Below, one piece after another: positions 8,703-18,065 of a DNA stretch of 64,000 nucleotides. This DNA is from Oscillospiraceae bacterium (GTDB taxonomy: Bacteria; Bacillota; Clostridia; Oscillospirales; Ruminococcaceae), in assembly GCA_022835495.1 (NCBI GenBank), contig BQOK01000001.1, positions 2,976,001 through 3,040,000 of the forward strand, written 5' to 3'. The position numbers and the translations under genes were made by a program. Within the stretch, counting starts at the first letter, position 1. Each line of letters opens with the position of its first letter. The notes beneath the pieces are model-generated. The model saw only the letters and a list, made by a program, of their open reading frames with translations, had not been told where the DNA came from and did not search any database.

Positions 8703-10249
8703 TTCCGATACTCACGCGGTGACTTCCCGAAAAATTCTTTAAATTTGCGGGCGAAATAAAAGGCGTCATCAATTCCAACCTCAGATGCTACAGCTCCGAT
8801 GCTAAGGGACGAATTTTTGGAAGCTAACAACTGGGCCGCTTTTCTCATACGCACTTGGTTGACATAAGCAAAAACGCTTATATTGGTCTCTTGCTTAAAC
8901 AGGCGGCATAAATAGCTTTTATTCAAATTTGCCTGTTTGGCAATTTCTTCAAGTGTAATCGGTTCCATATAATGAGCATCAATAAATGTAAGTGCGCGGA
9001 TGATTTCTTGATTATCTGTGACTGAGATGGATGGTGAATTCAAAAGAAATGGTGACAAAATATCGACCATTTTACTTTGTAAGGTTTGAACAGTAAATGC
9101 TTCCGTCAATTGAGTTACAAATGATGATATGACATCGTCATTCGGTGCAGTATGCAGGGAAAGCATAAGATGTTCACAACAGCGACAGCAGCAAGAACGA
9201 ACCCAGTCAGGGTCATAAAAATGTTGCGAGCATAACGAGAAGAACCCCCTTATCTCCGTAAGAAAGGCCTCTACTGATTTGGTGCGAAAAGCTTCAATGA
9301 TCCCTTTTGAAAAAAAATGATAAAGGGCGTTGCTTTCATTGGAAAAATCAGAGAATTGCTCGACAGGAAACAAGTGCTTTTCTGGAAGATAAAACATATA
9401 TCGCAGTGCGTTTTGACACTGTTTATAACAGTTGCGCAATGCTTGGATACGACTATCGCACGTTCCAAAAGAAACGTTAGGACACTTTTTAAAATATAAC
9501 TCTGCACGTCGCAACAGCTGTCGGGTTTTGCTTTGTATGAGTTCTTGTTTATTGACTTTTAAAAACAAAACCAAAAATTGATTTTGGGGTGTCCAAATTA
9601 TTTCTAAAGGGCCGACTTCGGAAAAGATATCCGGCAGAAGTGATTGTAGTTGGGATAAAAATGGATTTTGTACAGAAGTATCTGGAAAAGGAGCGGAAAT
9701 GAGCAGGAGCCCCAATTGCTTTTTTGAATCACAATCAGCCATCAACAGGCTTTGAATATCACACGAAATTGGGTGGCTGGTAAATAAAACCCGTTCAATT
9801 TCGGAAAGAAAAAGTTTTCGTGTGTTTTGCTCTTGTTTTAGAGCTATTTGAGCGGCTTCCGTACGTTTTTGATTTTGGAAACACAGATTCTGTGAAATTT
9901 TCTCCATGTGCTCAAGCAGGTGGGCACGTGTCATATCTGTTTTTAATATATAGTCGGCGGCACCTTCCGTGAGAGCCTCTCGAACGAGTTCGAATTCAGA
10001 ATAGTTTGAAAGAACTAAAACAGCGCCTTCGAACGCTATGGCCTGTAGCTGGCGGATCAATTCGATGCCATCCATGACAGGCATTTTTAAATCTGTTAGG
10101 ATGATATCAACGCTATTTGTTTCCAAGAACAGCAATGCCTCTGAACCATTGCTGGCGGTTCCCGCAATAATATAATCAGTACCTTCAAGTAATTTCCGAA
10201 CGCCGATTTTGATTATAGGCTCATCGTCTACTAACAGAATCTTAAACAT
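8678..10249 (-). CDS. YesN-like response regulator, AraC-type output
   Basis: 523 residues. Residues 1-120 form a receiver domain with the acidic pair DD at 8-9, phospho-acceptor Asp53 in LTDLKMPVMDG and the later Lys of ILKTDM. A long linker follows. The last 105 residues carry two helix-turn-helix motifs of AraC type (EEIAKQANLNKSYLCRLFK and SIGAVASEVGIDDAFYFARK). It overlaps the kinase gene by one base, so the two are co-translated. YesM/YesN pairs sense sugars and activate nearby ABC importer operons. The likely target is the divergent importer and glycan operon from 12263. The 3' end overlaps a shared terminator. Confidence 0.92.
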   Translation of the reverse strand: MFKILLVDDEPIIKIGVRKLLEGTDYIIAGTASNGSEALLFLETNSVDIILTDLKMPVMDGIELIRQLQAIAFEGAVLVLSNYSEFELVREALTEGAADYILKTDMTRAHLLEHMEKISQNLCFQNQKRTEAAQIALKQEQNTRKLFLSEIERVLFTSHPISCDIQSLLMADCDSKKQLGLLLISAPFPDTSVQNPFLSQLQSLLPDIFSEVGPLEIIWTPQNQFLVLFLKVNKQELIQSKTRQLLRRAELYFKKCPNVSFGTCDSRIQALRNCYKQCQNALRYMFYLPEKHLFPVEQFSDFSNESNALYHFFSKGIIEAFRTKSVEAFLTEIRGFFSLCSQHFYDPDWVRSCCCRCCEHLMLSLHTAPNDDVISSFVTQLTEAFTVQTLQSKMVDILSPFLLNSPSISVTDNQEIIRALTFIDAHYMEPITLEEIAKQANLNKSYLCRLFKQETNISVFAYVNQVRMRKAAQLLASKNSSLSIGAVASEVGIDDAFYFARKFKEFFGKSPREYRKDVAAGTL

Positions 10250-12039
10250 TATTCATTCTCCTTCTGGTCTAATAATGGGATGGTAATACGACAAATGGTA
10301 CCTTTACCAGGCTGACTGCTTATCTGCAGCCTGTCATCTGTGCCATAACAGATATGAAGCCGCTCGACCACATTGTTCACGCCGATCCCAGAGAAACGTT
10401 CTTTTCCGCGAGTGCCTGGAAATACTGAGAATCCACAGCCGTTATCACGAATCTCTATAACCATATTCCCATGCCCATCCAACGTACTGCTGACCGTAAT
10501 CATAATGGATTCCGGCATATTTTCGGTTCCATGTATGATTGCATTTTCCGCAAGAGGCTGTAGTACGAATCGAGGCAAGAGTTGAGACTTTGTTTTTGAA
10601 TCTATCTCGTAGCAGACATCAAAGGAGTTGCCGTAACGTATTTTTTGAACGGTAAAATAATTTGAAAGATTTTCCAGTTCCTCAGATAGGGGAACAAATT
10701 CATCTGTCTTCATAATAGTGCTGCGCAGGAGAGCACTTAGTGAAGAAATCCCCTCGGCGACAACCGGCACATCGTTGATCACAGCTAACCACTGAAAAGA
10801 ATTGAGTGTGTTAAACAGAAAATGTGGGTTGATTTGGTACTGAAGGGCTTCCAACTCCAATTCCCGCCGCCGAACCTGGTCGGCCTGACGGCGATCCATC
10901 AACAACTGAATCTCATCTACCATCTGGTCGATGGTCCTGGACAAAAAGCCCAATTCGTCCTTGTTGGGGTCATTGATGTGTACATTTAAATCTTCATCAG
11001 ATGTAATATTGCATGCGGCAACGATATTTCGTATAGGGGAAACGATACTGACATAAACGATAAAAGTTAGAATCAGCGAAAGCAGAATAAGAGCAGCCGC
11101 TATCCAGAAAAGGGCTGTGTTGATGCTCTCGGTCTCTTTGGTGATGTAGCTGCCCGGGATGTTGGCGACGAGATAACAGCCAAAGTTATTGTTATACATT
11201 GCGATTACCACATCGCTTTTTCCGTTTTCATTTATATTGAATGTGTGTTTGCCCAATGCAATATTAGCTTCAAGTTCCCCAAACAGCTCTGTATCGGCAA
11301 TGTTTTTTCCAAGCAGACTGCGATCCTGCGAAGAAAGTATGCTACCATGCTCGTCCACCAGCATAATATTGGATTCGGGGCCGAATGTAACATCGGCAAA
11401 GATTTTTTCCTCAAATAACGCTTCATTGATGTAAACCATAATATAGCCTACGGGCTCCCCACCTAAGGTTGCGCTGTAAAGCTTTCTGCCCAGAACCAGC
11501 TTGTCTTGCGACCGATATGTGTGGATAAACTGCAAAGAGTCTTTCGGAGCAGTTTTGTCTATCACAGCTAAAAGCTGCTCGCTTTTTTCATATGGAATTC
11601 CATCATATCCGCGGTCGTAAATCGGCGTACCGTCTAAGCTTACGATCCGCAGATTTTTTAAATAAATGGACTGAAATGGAATATTAACGGACAGATCACG
11701 GATGGAGAGCACCATATCCCTTGAAATATCCTGCCCGGCCGAAGTTTGCTGCAAACTGTTTTGAACGGCGTCCGCAACCGAAAGCGTCGCGCAGTAATCT
11801 TGAAATTTTTCCAGTTCAATCGTCATGTTGGTATTAAGGGAACGAACGGTTTGCAAAGCAGATTCACTGATCTTACTGTTGATGGACCTCGTATAAACTC
11901 GATAAGCATACATGCCGATACAAATCGTAGGAAGCAGAGAGATTAGCAGGAACACCGCAAGCAGACGATACTGTATTTTTATGTGACGAATCAAGGAGCG
12001 TGTTTTGTTTCCGCAGTTGCGGCGATTTTTTCTTTTCAT
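10249..12039 (-). CDS. YesM-like sensor histidine kinase
   Basis: 596 residues. A first transmembrane helix lies near 26-46, then a sensor domain of about 260 residues outside the cell, a second helix near 308-332 (WIAAALILLSLILTFIVYV) and a HAMP linker. The cytoplasmic His_kinase domain has the YQINPHFLFNTLNSFQWLA motif (His near 403), and a HATPase_c domain carries the N-box NAIIHG and DNGCGF. It is the first gene of a two-gene operon with the response regulator, divergent from the binding-protein gene. The ligand is presumably a fucosylated or sulfated oligosaccharide, judging from the neighbours only. Confidence 0.92.
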   Translation of the reverse strand: MKRKNRRNCGNKTRSLIRHIKIQYRLLAVFLLISLLPTICIGMYAYRVYTRSINSKISESALQTVRSLNTNMTIELEKFQDYCATLSVADAVQNSLQQTSAGQDISRDMVLSIRDLSVNIPFQSIYLKNLRIVSLDGTPIYDRGYDGIPYEKSEQLLAVIDKTAPKDSLQFIHTYRSQDKLVLGRKLYSATLGGEPVGYIMVYINEALFEEKIFADVTFGPESNIMLVDEHGSILSSQDRSLLGKNIADTELFGELEANIALGKHTFNINENGKSDVVIAMYNNNFGCYLVANIPGSYITKETESINTALFWIAAALILLSLILTFIVYVSIVSPIRNIVAACNITSDEDLNVHINDPNKDELGFLSRTIDQMVDEIQLLMDRRQADQVRRRELELEALQYQINPHFLFNTLNSFQWLAVINDVPVVAEGISSLSALLRSTIMKTDEFVPLSEELENLSNYFTVQKIRYGNSFDVCYEIDSKTKSQLLPRFVLQPLAENAIIHGTENMPESIMITVSSTLDGHGNMVIEIRDNGCGFSVFPGTRGKERFSGIGVNNVVERLHICYGTDDRLQISSQPGKGTICRITIPLLDQKENE

Positions 12040-12262
12040 CGGTATTTCCCCCTGTCAAATTCAGCAAAACAGCAAAAGAAGGAAGCATTTATTTAGATAA
12101 AGTGTAAACTGTCTTTTTTAAAAAGTCAATATTTTACAGGTTGGTCTGAATTTTATGTATGTTTTTAATATTGCACGCGCCTTATAATGAAAATCGCAAA
12201 GAGGAATGTACATTTCTTGCTTTACGCATACCAAGAATCCCAAAAAGGAGGTTATCAATTAC
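12040..12262. promoter_or_regulatory. Divergent control region of kinase and importer operons
   Basis: TATAAT at 12183-12188 is a good -10 for the rightward operon, but no good -35 lies 16-18 bases upstream, as expected for an activator-dependent promoter. The AT-rich stretch 12100-12170 is the natural place for the YesN-like regulator to bind. The binding-protein ATG at 12263 has AAGGAGG 11 bases upstream. Confidence 0.5.
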
Positions 12263-13642
12263 ATGAAAAAGTTAGTGAGCATGGCACTTGCACTTTCCTT
12301 ATGTCTTGCAATGTTTGCCGGATGCGGCGGGACTCCCTCGTCCAGTTCGACGGTATCCAGCGGGCCTTCTTCCTCGTCGGAAGATACAAGCACCAGTGGG
12401 TTTGAAAACAAAGAATTGAATATCGCCATTTTCGAAGGCGGTTATGGACCTGAGTACTGGGAAGAAATCGTCGATCGTTTTGAGGAAACTTACGGTGTAA
12501 CTGTGAATATGCAGATCAGCCCGACCATTGGCGACATCATCCGCCCGCAGATTGTGGCCGGCAACGTGCCCGATTTTATTTCTATGAATGACAATGACAC
12601 CACCGGGCTAATTTCGTCTATGATCCGTGAAAATGCGCTGCTTGATATTACAGACGTCTTCGAAGGCCCTGGCCTGGAAGACACTTCCCCTTTGAAAGAG
12701 CAGGTGTTGGAAGGTGTCTTGAATACGGCTAAATGCTCGCCTTACAGCGATGGTAAGGTCTACCTGGCGCCGTTCAATGCTTCTCCCATGGGCTTGGTTT
12801 ACAATAAAACGCTCTTTGAAGAAAATGGCTGGGAGCTTCCGGAAACGTGGGATGAGTTTTTTGCACTTGGCGATAAGGCCAAGGAAAAGGGCATCGCATT
12901 GTTTACTTATGCGGGCATCCATCCGGGCTACATGGAATCTTTGCTGTGGCCGGCGATTGCATCCGCAGCCGGCATCGATACTACAACAGATATCAGCAAC
13001 TACGTCGAAGGCTCGTTCTCCTCTCCGGAAGTCATGGAAGTTCTCGCCAATATCCAGAAAATCGCCGCTGATGGCTATCTGATGGAAGGAACCGTGGCGC
13101 TGAACCATACGCAGAGCCAGACGGATATGATGATGAATAAGGCGCTGTTCATCCCGAACGGCAACTGGATGGAGGGCGAAATGAAAGACGCTCCCCGCGC
13201 GGACGGTTTCGAATTCGGTCTGACCACCGCCCCGTCGCTGAACGCTGGCGACCAACGTTATGTCATGACCAGCGTTGAGCAGTTCAGCATCCCCGCAGGC
13301 GCTAAGAATCCTGAGTTGGCGAAGGAATTCCTCCGCTTCCTGTATACTGAAGAATCCGTGAAGCTGTTCGCTGAAAAGGCTGGCGGTATCTATGCATTAA
13401 AGAATGCTACCGAATGGAGCAAGGATTACGTCACCGAAGGTGTCTACAGCATGAACGATGTCTACAATATGGGCGACAGCATGGTGTTTGGCTTTGCGGC
13501 GCTCCCCGAAGGCAGCAAAGTTACGCCGCGCGATGAAGTGTTCCAGTCCGTTGCGGATGTGATGAATGGTGCGATGACACCTGAGCAGTGGGCTGAAAAA
13601 GTAGAGGCGTCTTTCACAGAAGTTTCCAATATGGCAAAATAA
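12263..13642 (+). CDS. Carbohydrate ABC transporter substrate-binding lipoprotein
   Basis: 459 residues. A lipoprotein signal peptide ends at FAGC (Cys21) and is followed by a Ser-rich linker. The mature part is a family 1 sugar-binding protein (LNIAIFEGGYGPEYWEEIVDRFEE start, LAPFNASPMGLVYNKTLFEE, MMNKALFIPNGNWMEGEM). It captures an oligosaccharide outside the membrane for the two permeases that follow. A strong hairpin after the stop probably makes this gene more abundant than the permeases. The upstream in-frame ATG at 12206 is rejected because the AAGGAGG site and the lipoprotein signal start at 12263. Confidence 0.93.
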   Translation: MKKLVSMALALSLCLAMFAGCGGTPSSSSTVSSGPSSSSEDTSTSGFENKELNIAIFEGGYGPEYWEEIVDRFEETYGVTVNMQISPTIGDIIRPQIVAGNVPDFISMNDNDTTGLISSMIRENALLDITDVFEGPGLEDTSPLKEQVLEGVLNTAKCSPYSDGKVYLAPFNASPMGLVYNKTLFEENGWELPETWDEFFALGDKAKEKGIALFTYAGIHPGYMESLLWPAIASAAGIDTTTDISNYVEGSFSSPEVMEVLANIQKIAADGYLMEGTVALNHTQSQTDMMMNKALFIPNGNWMEGEMKDAPRADGFEFGLTTAPSLNAGDQRYVMTSVEQFSIPAGAKNPELAKEFLRFLYTEESVKLFAEKAGGIYALKNATEWSKDYVTEGVYSMNDVYNMGDSMVFGFAALPEGSKVTPRDEVFQSVADVMNGAMTPEQWAEKVEASFTEVSNMAK

Positions 13643-13670
13643 CACCTGCCCTAAGTATTGAAAAAGACAA

Positions 13671-13714
13671 ATGCCCCGCCAAGTCGGCTTTCAACGGCCT
13701 TGGCGGGGCATTTT
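13671..13714 (+). terminator. Attenuating hairpin between binding protein and permeases
   Basis: A perfect 13-bp stem (ATGCCCCGCCAAG at 13671-13683, complement at 13699-13711) is followed by TTTTAG. In sugar importer operons such a hairpin usually lowers readthrough and stabilises the upstream mRNA. Confidence 0.7.
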
Positions 13715-13732
13715 AGAAAGAGAGGAGACCTT

Positions 13733-14650
13733 ATGCTGAGGATGACCGGCAAAAAAAAGGCGGGATTACAGCGGATGCCCGTATTATTTATTTGCGTATG
13801 CGTACTGCCCACACTGATACTGACACTGCTGTTTACGGTAATTCCTACACTGCGCGCACTTTGGATGTCATTATTCGACTCGACTGCGCTGGGAATGAAT
13901 TCCACATTTATCGGAATCGAAAACTATCTGTATATGTTCCAGGATGATAAGTTCCTGCAGGCATTGGGCAACACTTTCAAATTGTTGGCTGTTGTGCCCG
14001 TCATCACAATCGTTTTTGCGCTTATATTGGCTTTTATGCTTTCGCAGACAAAATTGCGGGAACGGGGACTTTACCGTACCGTGTTCTACTTTCCTAATAT
14101 TATTTCTTTAACGGTTGTGGGTATCATTTGGTCATTTGTATTCCACCCGAATATGGGCATTGTGAACTCCCTTTTGAAATTTGTTGGGTTGGACACCCTT
14201 GCACGTCCGTGGGTCGGAGATGCAAAGACCGCATTATGGTGTATTGCCGTTACGCTTGTTTGGCAGGCTACCGGCTACTATATGATCATGCATATGGCGG
14301 CGATGGACGGTATTTCCAATGAAATTTATGAGGCGGCTACGCTTGACGGCGCGTCCAGCTTCCGCAAATTTATCAGCATAACCGTCCCGCTCATGAGCGA
14401 TATCATTGGCATCACTTTTGTTCTGGCCATGTCTGGTACGATGAATCTCAGCTTTACTCTCTCTAAGGTGATGACGGGAGGCGGCCCGAACGGCGCTTCT
14501 AAAGTCTTGCTGCAATATATGTATGAGCAAGGTTTTATGAACGGCAATTTCGGGTATGCGATGGCAATTACAGTATTTTCACTCACGATTTCAGTCATTC
14601 TGTCCATGATTTCGCGTCGACTGTCGAACAGGGAGGAGGATAAAAAATGA
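13733..14650 (+). CDS. Sugar ABC transporter permease 1
   Basis: 305 residues and six predicted transmembrane helices, starting with a basic tail and PVLFICVCVLPTLILTLLF. The cytoplasmic EAA loop reads YEAATLDGASSFRKFISITVPL, the contact site for the ATPase. It is the MalF/UgpA-type subunit. The start at 13733 follows GAGAGGAGACC; an in-frame ATG at 13658 is rejected because the attenuator hairpin lies between it and this start. It overlaps the next permease by 4 bases (ATGA), so translation is coupled. No ATPase gene lies in the locus; a shared MsmX-type ATPase is likely elsewhere. Confidence 0.93.
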   Translation: MLRMTGKKKAGLQRMPVLFICVCVLPTLILTLLFTVIPTLRALWMSLFDSTALGMNSTFIGIENYLYMFQDDKFLQALGNTFKLLAVVPVITIVFALILAFMLSQTKLRERGLYRTVFYFPNIISLTVVGIIWSFVFHPNMGIVNSLLKFVGLDTLARPWVGDAKTALWCIAVTLVWQATGYYMIMHMAAMDGISNEIYEAATLDGASSFRKFISITVPLMSDIIGITFVLAMSGTMNLSFTLSKVMTGGGPNGASKVLLQYMYEQGFMNGNFGYAMAITVFSLTISVILSMISRRLSNREEDKK

Positions 14651-15501
14651 CTAGCAACCAGAAAAGCATCCTGCGTATGAAGATTTTTAAATGGGGCACA
14701 CGTATACTTCTAATCATTATCGCAATTATCATGCTTTTCCCTCTGATTTGGAATATATATTCCGCATTCAAAACCAACACGGAATTTTTGTCCAATCCCT
14801 TTTCCTTGCCCTCTGGCTTAGAGTGGGATAACTTTGCGCGTGCCATTCAGAAATCCGATTTGGGCGCTAATATCGGGAACTCCTTGTTCGTGGTTTTGGA
14901 AACATTAGTGATTTTAGTGGTTTGTGCAATTCCTTGTTCGTATTGCCTCGTGCGGTATAAATTTTTCGGTGCCAAGATAATCCTAACCGTATATATGGCG
15001 GCAATTTTTATTCAAGCTACCTATATTATGATTCCGCTGTTCCTGCAGATGAATTCCTTTAATTTGCTCAACAACCGTGCTGCAATCGGTGTTTTGTATG
15101 CAACGATGCAGTTTCCGTTTGCAATTTTCCTATTGACAGGCTTTATGCGCTCAATCCCGCGTGATTATGAAGAAGCGGCAATGATTGACGGCTGCGGGCC
15201 TGTCGGCATACTGCGGCATGTGATTGTACCAATGGCAAAGCCTGGTATCGTGACGGTCTGTATGATCTCTGCGATGAGCGCATGGAACGAATATCCTGTT
15301 GCATTGGTCATGCTGACGGATGATACAAAACAGACGCTTCCATTAGGATTGGCAAACCTGTATGAAGTTCAAAAATATGCCACAGACTGGGGCGCGTTGT
15401 TCGCAGCGCTGGTACTGGCGCTTGTCCCCACGGTTATTCTTTTCTTGATTGGGCAGAAGCAGTTGCTGCAGGGGATGAATGTCGGCGGCATAAAAGGCTG
15501 A
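14647..15501 (+). CDS. Sugar ABC transporter permease 2
   Basis: 284 residues, MalG/UgpE-type partner of the preceding permease. It has six hydrophobic helices, a periplasmic-type loop after helix 1 (TEFLSNPFSLPSGLEWDNF) and the EAA loop YEEAAMIDGCGPVGILRHVI. The C-terminus GQKQLLQGMNVGGIKG is standard for the family. It completes the membrane part of the importer. The stop overlaps an in-frame ATG of the next ORF, but a better start for that gene lies at 15525. Confidence 0.93.
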   Translation: MTSNQKSILRMKIFKWGTRILLIIIAIIMLFPLIWNIYSAFKTNTEFLSNPFSLPSGLEWDNFARAIQKSDLGANIGNSLFVVLETLVILVVCAIPCSYCLVRYKFFGAKIILTVYMAAIFIQATYIMIPLFLQMNSFNLLNNRAAIGVLYATMQFPFAIFLLTGFMRSIPRDYEEAAMIDGCGPVGILRHVIVPMAKPGIVTVCMISAMSAWNEYPVALVMLTDDTKQTLPLGLANLYEVQKYATDWGALFAALVLALVPTVILFLIGQKQLLQGMNVGGIKG

Positions 15502-15524
15502 TGCGGCAGAAACAGGAGGCAGCT

Positions 15525-18050
15525 ATGTATAAGGCGATCCATCACGACGGCTATAAATCACTCGTTGATGTTTCAGAATATCTAGCACGGCATGATATCG
15601 TATACCGTCGCCCTGCTCTGAAGCCCTATGAAGGACTGCCTGTGGGCGACGGAAAAATGGGAGGTTTGCTGTATCACGAACCGAACGGCATCGCAATACA
15701 GGTCAATCATACCGACGCGATCGATTTTGCACCGGATGGAAATATGCAGGCGTGGAGCTGGGAAACAGAGGAGCGCAATACTGCTCCTGTAGCCTGCGCG
15801 GTTATTTCCATCCAGAGTTCGCTGCCGTGTTTCGACTGGGTATATCTGCAGGACTATGAAGAACGGTTATGTCTGGCAGATGGTTGTGTGCATGGGCGGG
15901 CGGTCTCGCCCTTTGCACGCCTCCAGTGGAAAGTATTTGCACCGGCGGACTCCGGGCTGATGGTTTTTCAAATCGATGCATGGCAGACAGAGGAGGCAGC
16001 ATGGTCTATAAAAGCAGATCGCTGGCCCAGCCCGAATTTTTTTCATCATTATGAACAAATAACCCCGCTATACAATAAAAATATCGACTGTATCAGCGCG
16101 CAGTTGACGGAGAAAGATATTGTTCTTTCACAGGATCTTGGCCGCTGCAGGACAGCCACAGTCTGCAGGGTATTAAACAGTAGTTTTACTTCGGAGCTTT
16201 TACATGCCCACGGCGGCATATTCCGGCTTCCAAAACAACGTGAGCAGCATTTCACATTGCTTGTTTCCACTTGTGTACATGAGAAAACGGACGCCGACCC
16301 GGTGACAGCGGCATGTGTAATGCTTAATACACATCTAAATGAAAAAGAACTATTCACGCAGCACCAGGAATATTGGCGAAATTTTTGGGCTCGCAGTTTT
16401 TTACATGTGGCGCAGGAGGACTATCTGGAAAACCTCTGGTACGTCTACTTGTATCAGCTGAACAGCTGCGGCCGCGGAAAGTACCCGATTACATTTGCCG
16501 GCCTGTGGAACTGGTTCAAGGACAGCCGCAATTGGGGGCATTTCTATCACTGGAACCATCAGCAAAACTATTGGCCGGTGCTGGCAGCAGGACATCCGGA
16601 GCTTTATAAAAATTATCTTGAGTATCGCTGGGCCATGCTGGAACATGCCCGGCAGGACGCAAAAACTCATTTTGACGCGGACGGCGCTTTTTTCTCAGAC
16701 ATTTCCAATTTGAATGGATACAACGCAATCGAACCGGATACGATCCGCAACTGTTCGGTAGGGGCGCAAATCGCTCTGGATTTTTACCGCTATTATCTTT
16801 ACACGGGCGACACCGCGTTTTTGAAAAATCGAGCGATGCCCATGATGCAGGCTTGCGCAGACTTCTACCGCAGTATTTTGAAAACGGAAACGGATGGGAC
16901 TCTGGAAATCACCGGTGGAGCAACGGCTTATGAAAGCTATTGGCCGCTAAAGAACACTCTCACGGACCTGTATGTACTGAAAGCTTTGTTGAGGGCAATT
17001 GAAGAGCTGGGGCCGCAAGCAGATATACCCGAAGAAGATCTTGCCGCATACAAAGCCTTGTCACAAAGCTTATATGATGCCAAAACAGAACGCCTCGAGC
17101 ATGGTGGCTGCGAACTGGAGATTTTTTCCGCAGGTGAAAAATGGGATGGATCCCCAGTGCGTTATGGCGAAGGCCAATATCCATGGTCACCATTCCCAGC
17201 AAGTTTGATGAGCCCGGTATGGCCTTCAGAGTATATTGGCCTTTCTGATGCCGGCACTAAAGAATTTGAGATTATGCGCAACACAGCACGCGTGCTGCTG
17301 GACCGTGATGTATACCAATTGGGAAAACTGGGGTGTTCCGGTCACGCGCCGGCTCCAGAAATGGCTGCACGGCTTGGTATGGCACAGGATATGCCCAAAA
17401 TATTACACCGGTTTGCGTCTGCCTATCAGATTTTCCCGAATGGATTGATGCACTTTTCGGACGTTTCCCAAAATCAGCAATGGAGCATGATTGACAGGCC
17501 CCGGGTACTTTCACCCAATGTCATGGCAACACAATGGGAACAACTTCATGAGAAAACGATAGGTGACAGGACAGAGATTCCGTCCGAATGGTTCTTGCAT
17601 TGTTATTTTGAGGCCGCTGCAAATCTGGCCGCGGGTCTCAACGAGATGCTGCTGCAAAGTCATAGAGGGTTATTGCGCGTATTCCCGGCCATGCCGCATA
17701 ATCTGGACGCGATGTTTACCTTATGGGCTGAGGGCGGCTTTACAGTGACAAGCGAGATGCTGCATGGCGAGATACGGTATGTGGCGATACATTCAGAGCG
17801 CGGCGAAGTTTGCTGTTTGGCTGACCCATGGCCTGGCGAGACGGCCGCACTGCGTATAGGGCACAGTTATTGCGAGTTTGAACGTGTTGCTGACAGTATC
17901 CGTTTTGAAACTGTACCCGCAGGCGATTATATCCTTTTCAGAAGTGAATTCCCTCCTGAATGCTATTATCATTCTTTTTTTGATACGAAGAAAAATACCG
18001 GTGTCAAAAAATTGGAGGGTGTGCAGTTGGGCCTTTCCAAATATTATTGA
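15525..18050 (+). CDS. GH95-like glycoside hydrolase, first paralogue (cytoplasmic)
   Basis: About 841 residues with no signal peptide. The N-terminal beta-sandwich has GLPVGDGKMGGLLY, matching the G-x-G-(R/K)-(L/M)-G motif of GH95. The C-terminal (alpha/alpha)6 barrel includes HWNHQQNYWPVLAAG and GATAYESYWPLKN. GH95 enzymes remove alpha-1,2-L-fucose (some act on L-galactose). In the characterised bifidobacterial enzyme an Asn-x-Asn pair polarises water; here the aligned positions read His-x-Asn, so substrate or mechanism may differ. ATG 15525 has AGGAGG 5 bases upstream. It sits just after the importer, so the substrate is an imported oligosaccharide. Confidence 0.72.
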   Translation: MYKAIHHDGYKSLVDVSEYLARHDIVYRRPALKPYEGLPVGDGKMGGLLYHEPNGIAIQVNHTDAIDFAPDGNMQAWSWETEERNTAPVACAVISIQSSLPCFDWVYLQDYEERLCLADGCVHGRAVSPFARLQWKVFAPADSGLMVFQIDAWQTEEAAWSIKADRWPSPNFFHHYEQITPLYNKNIDCISAQLTEKDIVLSQDLGRCRTATVCRVLNSSFTSELLHAHGGIFRLPKQREQHFTLLVSTCVHEKTDADPVTAACVMLNTHLNEKELFTQHQEYWRNFWARSFLHVAQEDYLENLWYVYLYQLNSCGRGKYPITFAGLWNWFKDSRNWGHFYHWNHQQNYWPVLAAGHPELYKNYLEYRWAMLEHARQDAKTHFDADGAFFSDISNLNGYNAIEPDTIRNCSVGAQIALDFYRYYLYTGDTAFLKNRAMPMMQACADFYRSILKTETDGTLEITGGATAYESYWPLKNTLTDLYVLKALLRAIEELGPQADIPEEDLAAYKALSQSLYDAKTERLEHGGCELEIFSAGEKWDGSPVRYGEGQYPWSPFPASLMSPVWPSEYIGLSDAGTKEFEIMRNTARVLLDRDVYQLGKLGCSGHAPAPEMAARLGMAQDMPKILHRFASAYQIFPNGLMHFSDVSQNQQWSMIDRPRVLSPNVMATQWEQLHEKTIGDRTEIPSEWFLHCYFEAAANLAAGLNEMLLQSHRGLLRVFPAMPHNLDAMFTLWAEGGFTVTSEMLHGEIRYVAIHSERGEVCCLADPWPGETAALRIGHSYCEFERVADSIRFETVPAGDYILFRSEFPPECYYHSFFDTKKNTGVKKLEGVQLGLSKYY

Positions 18051-18065
18051 TGGAGTGGAAATACC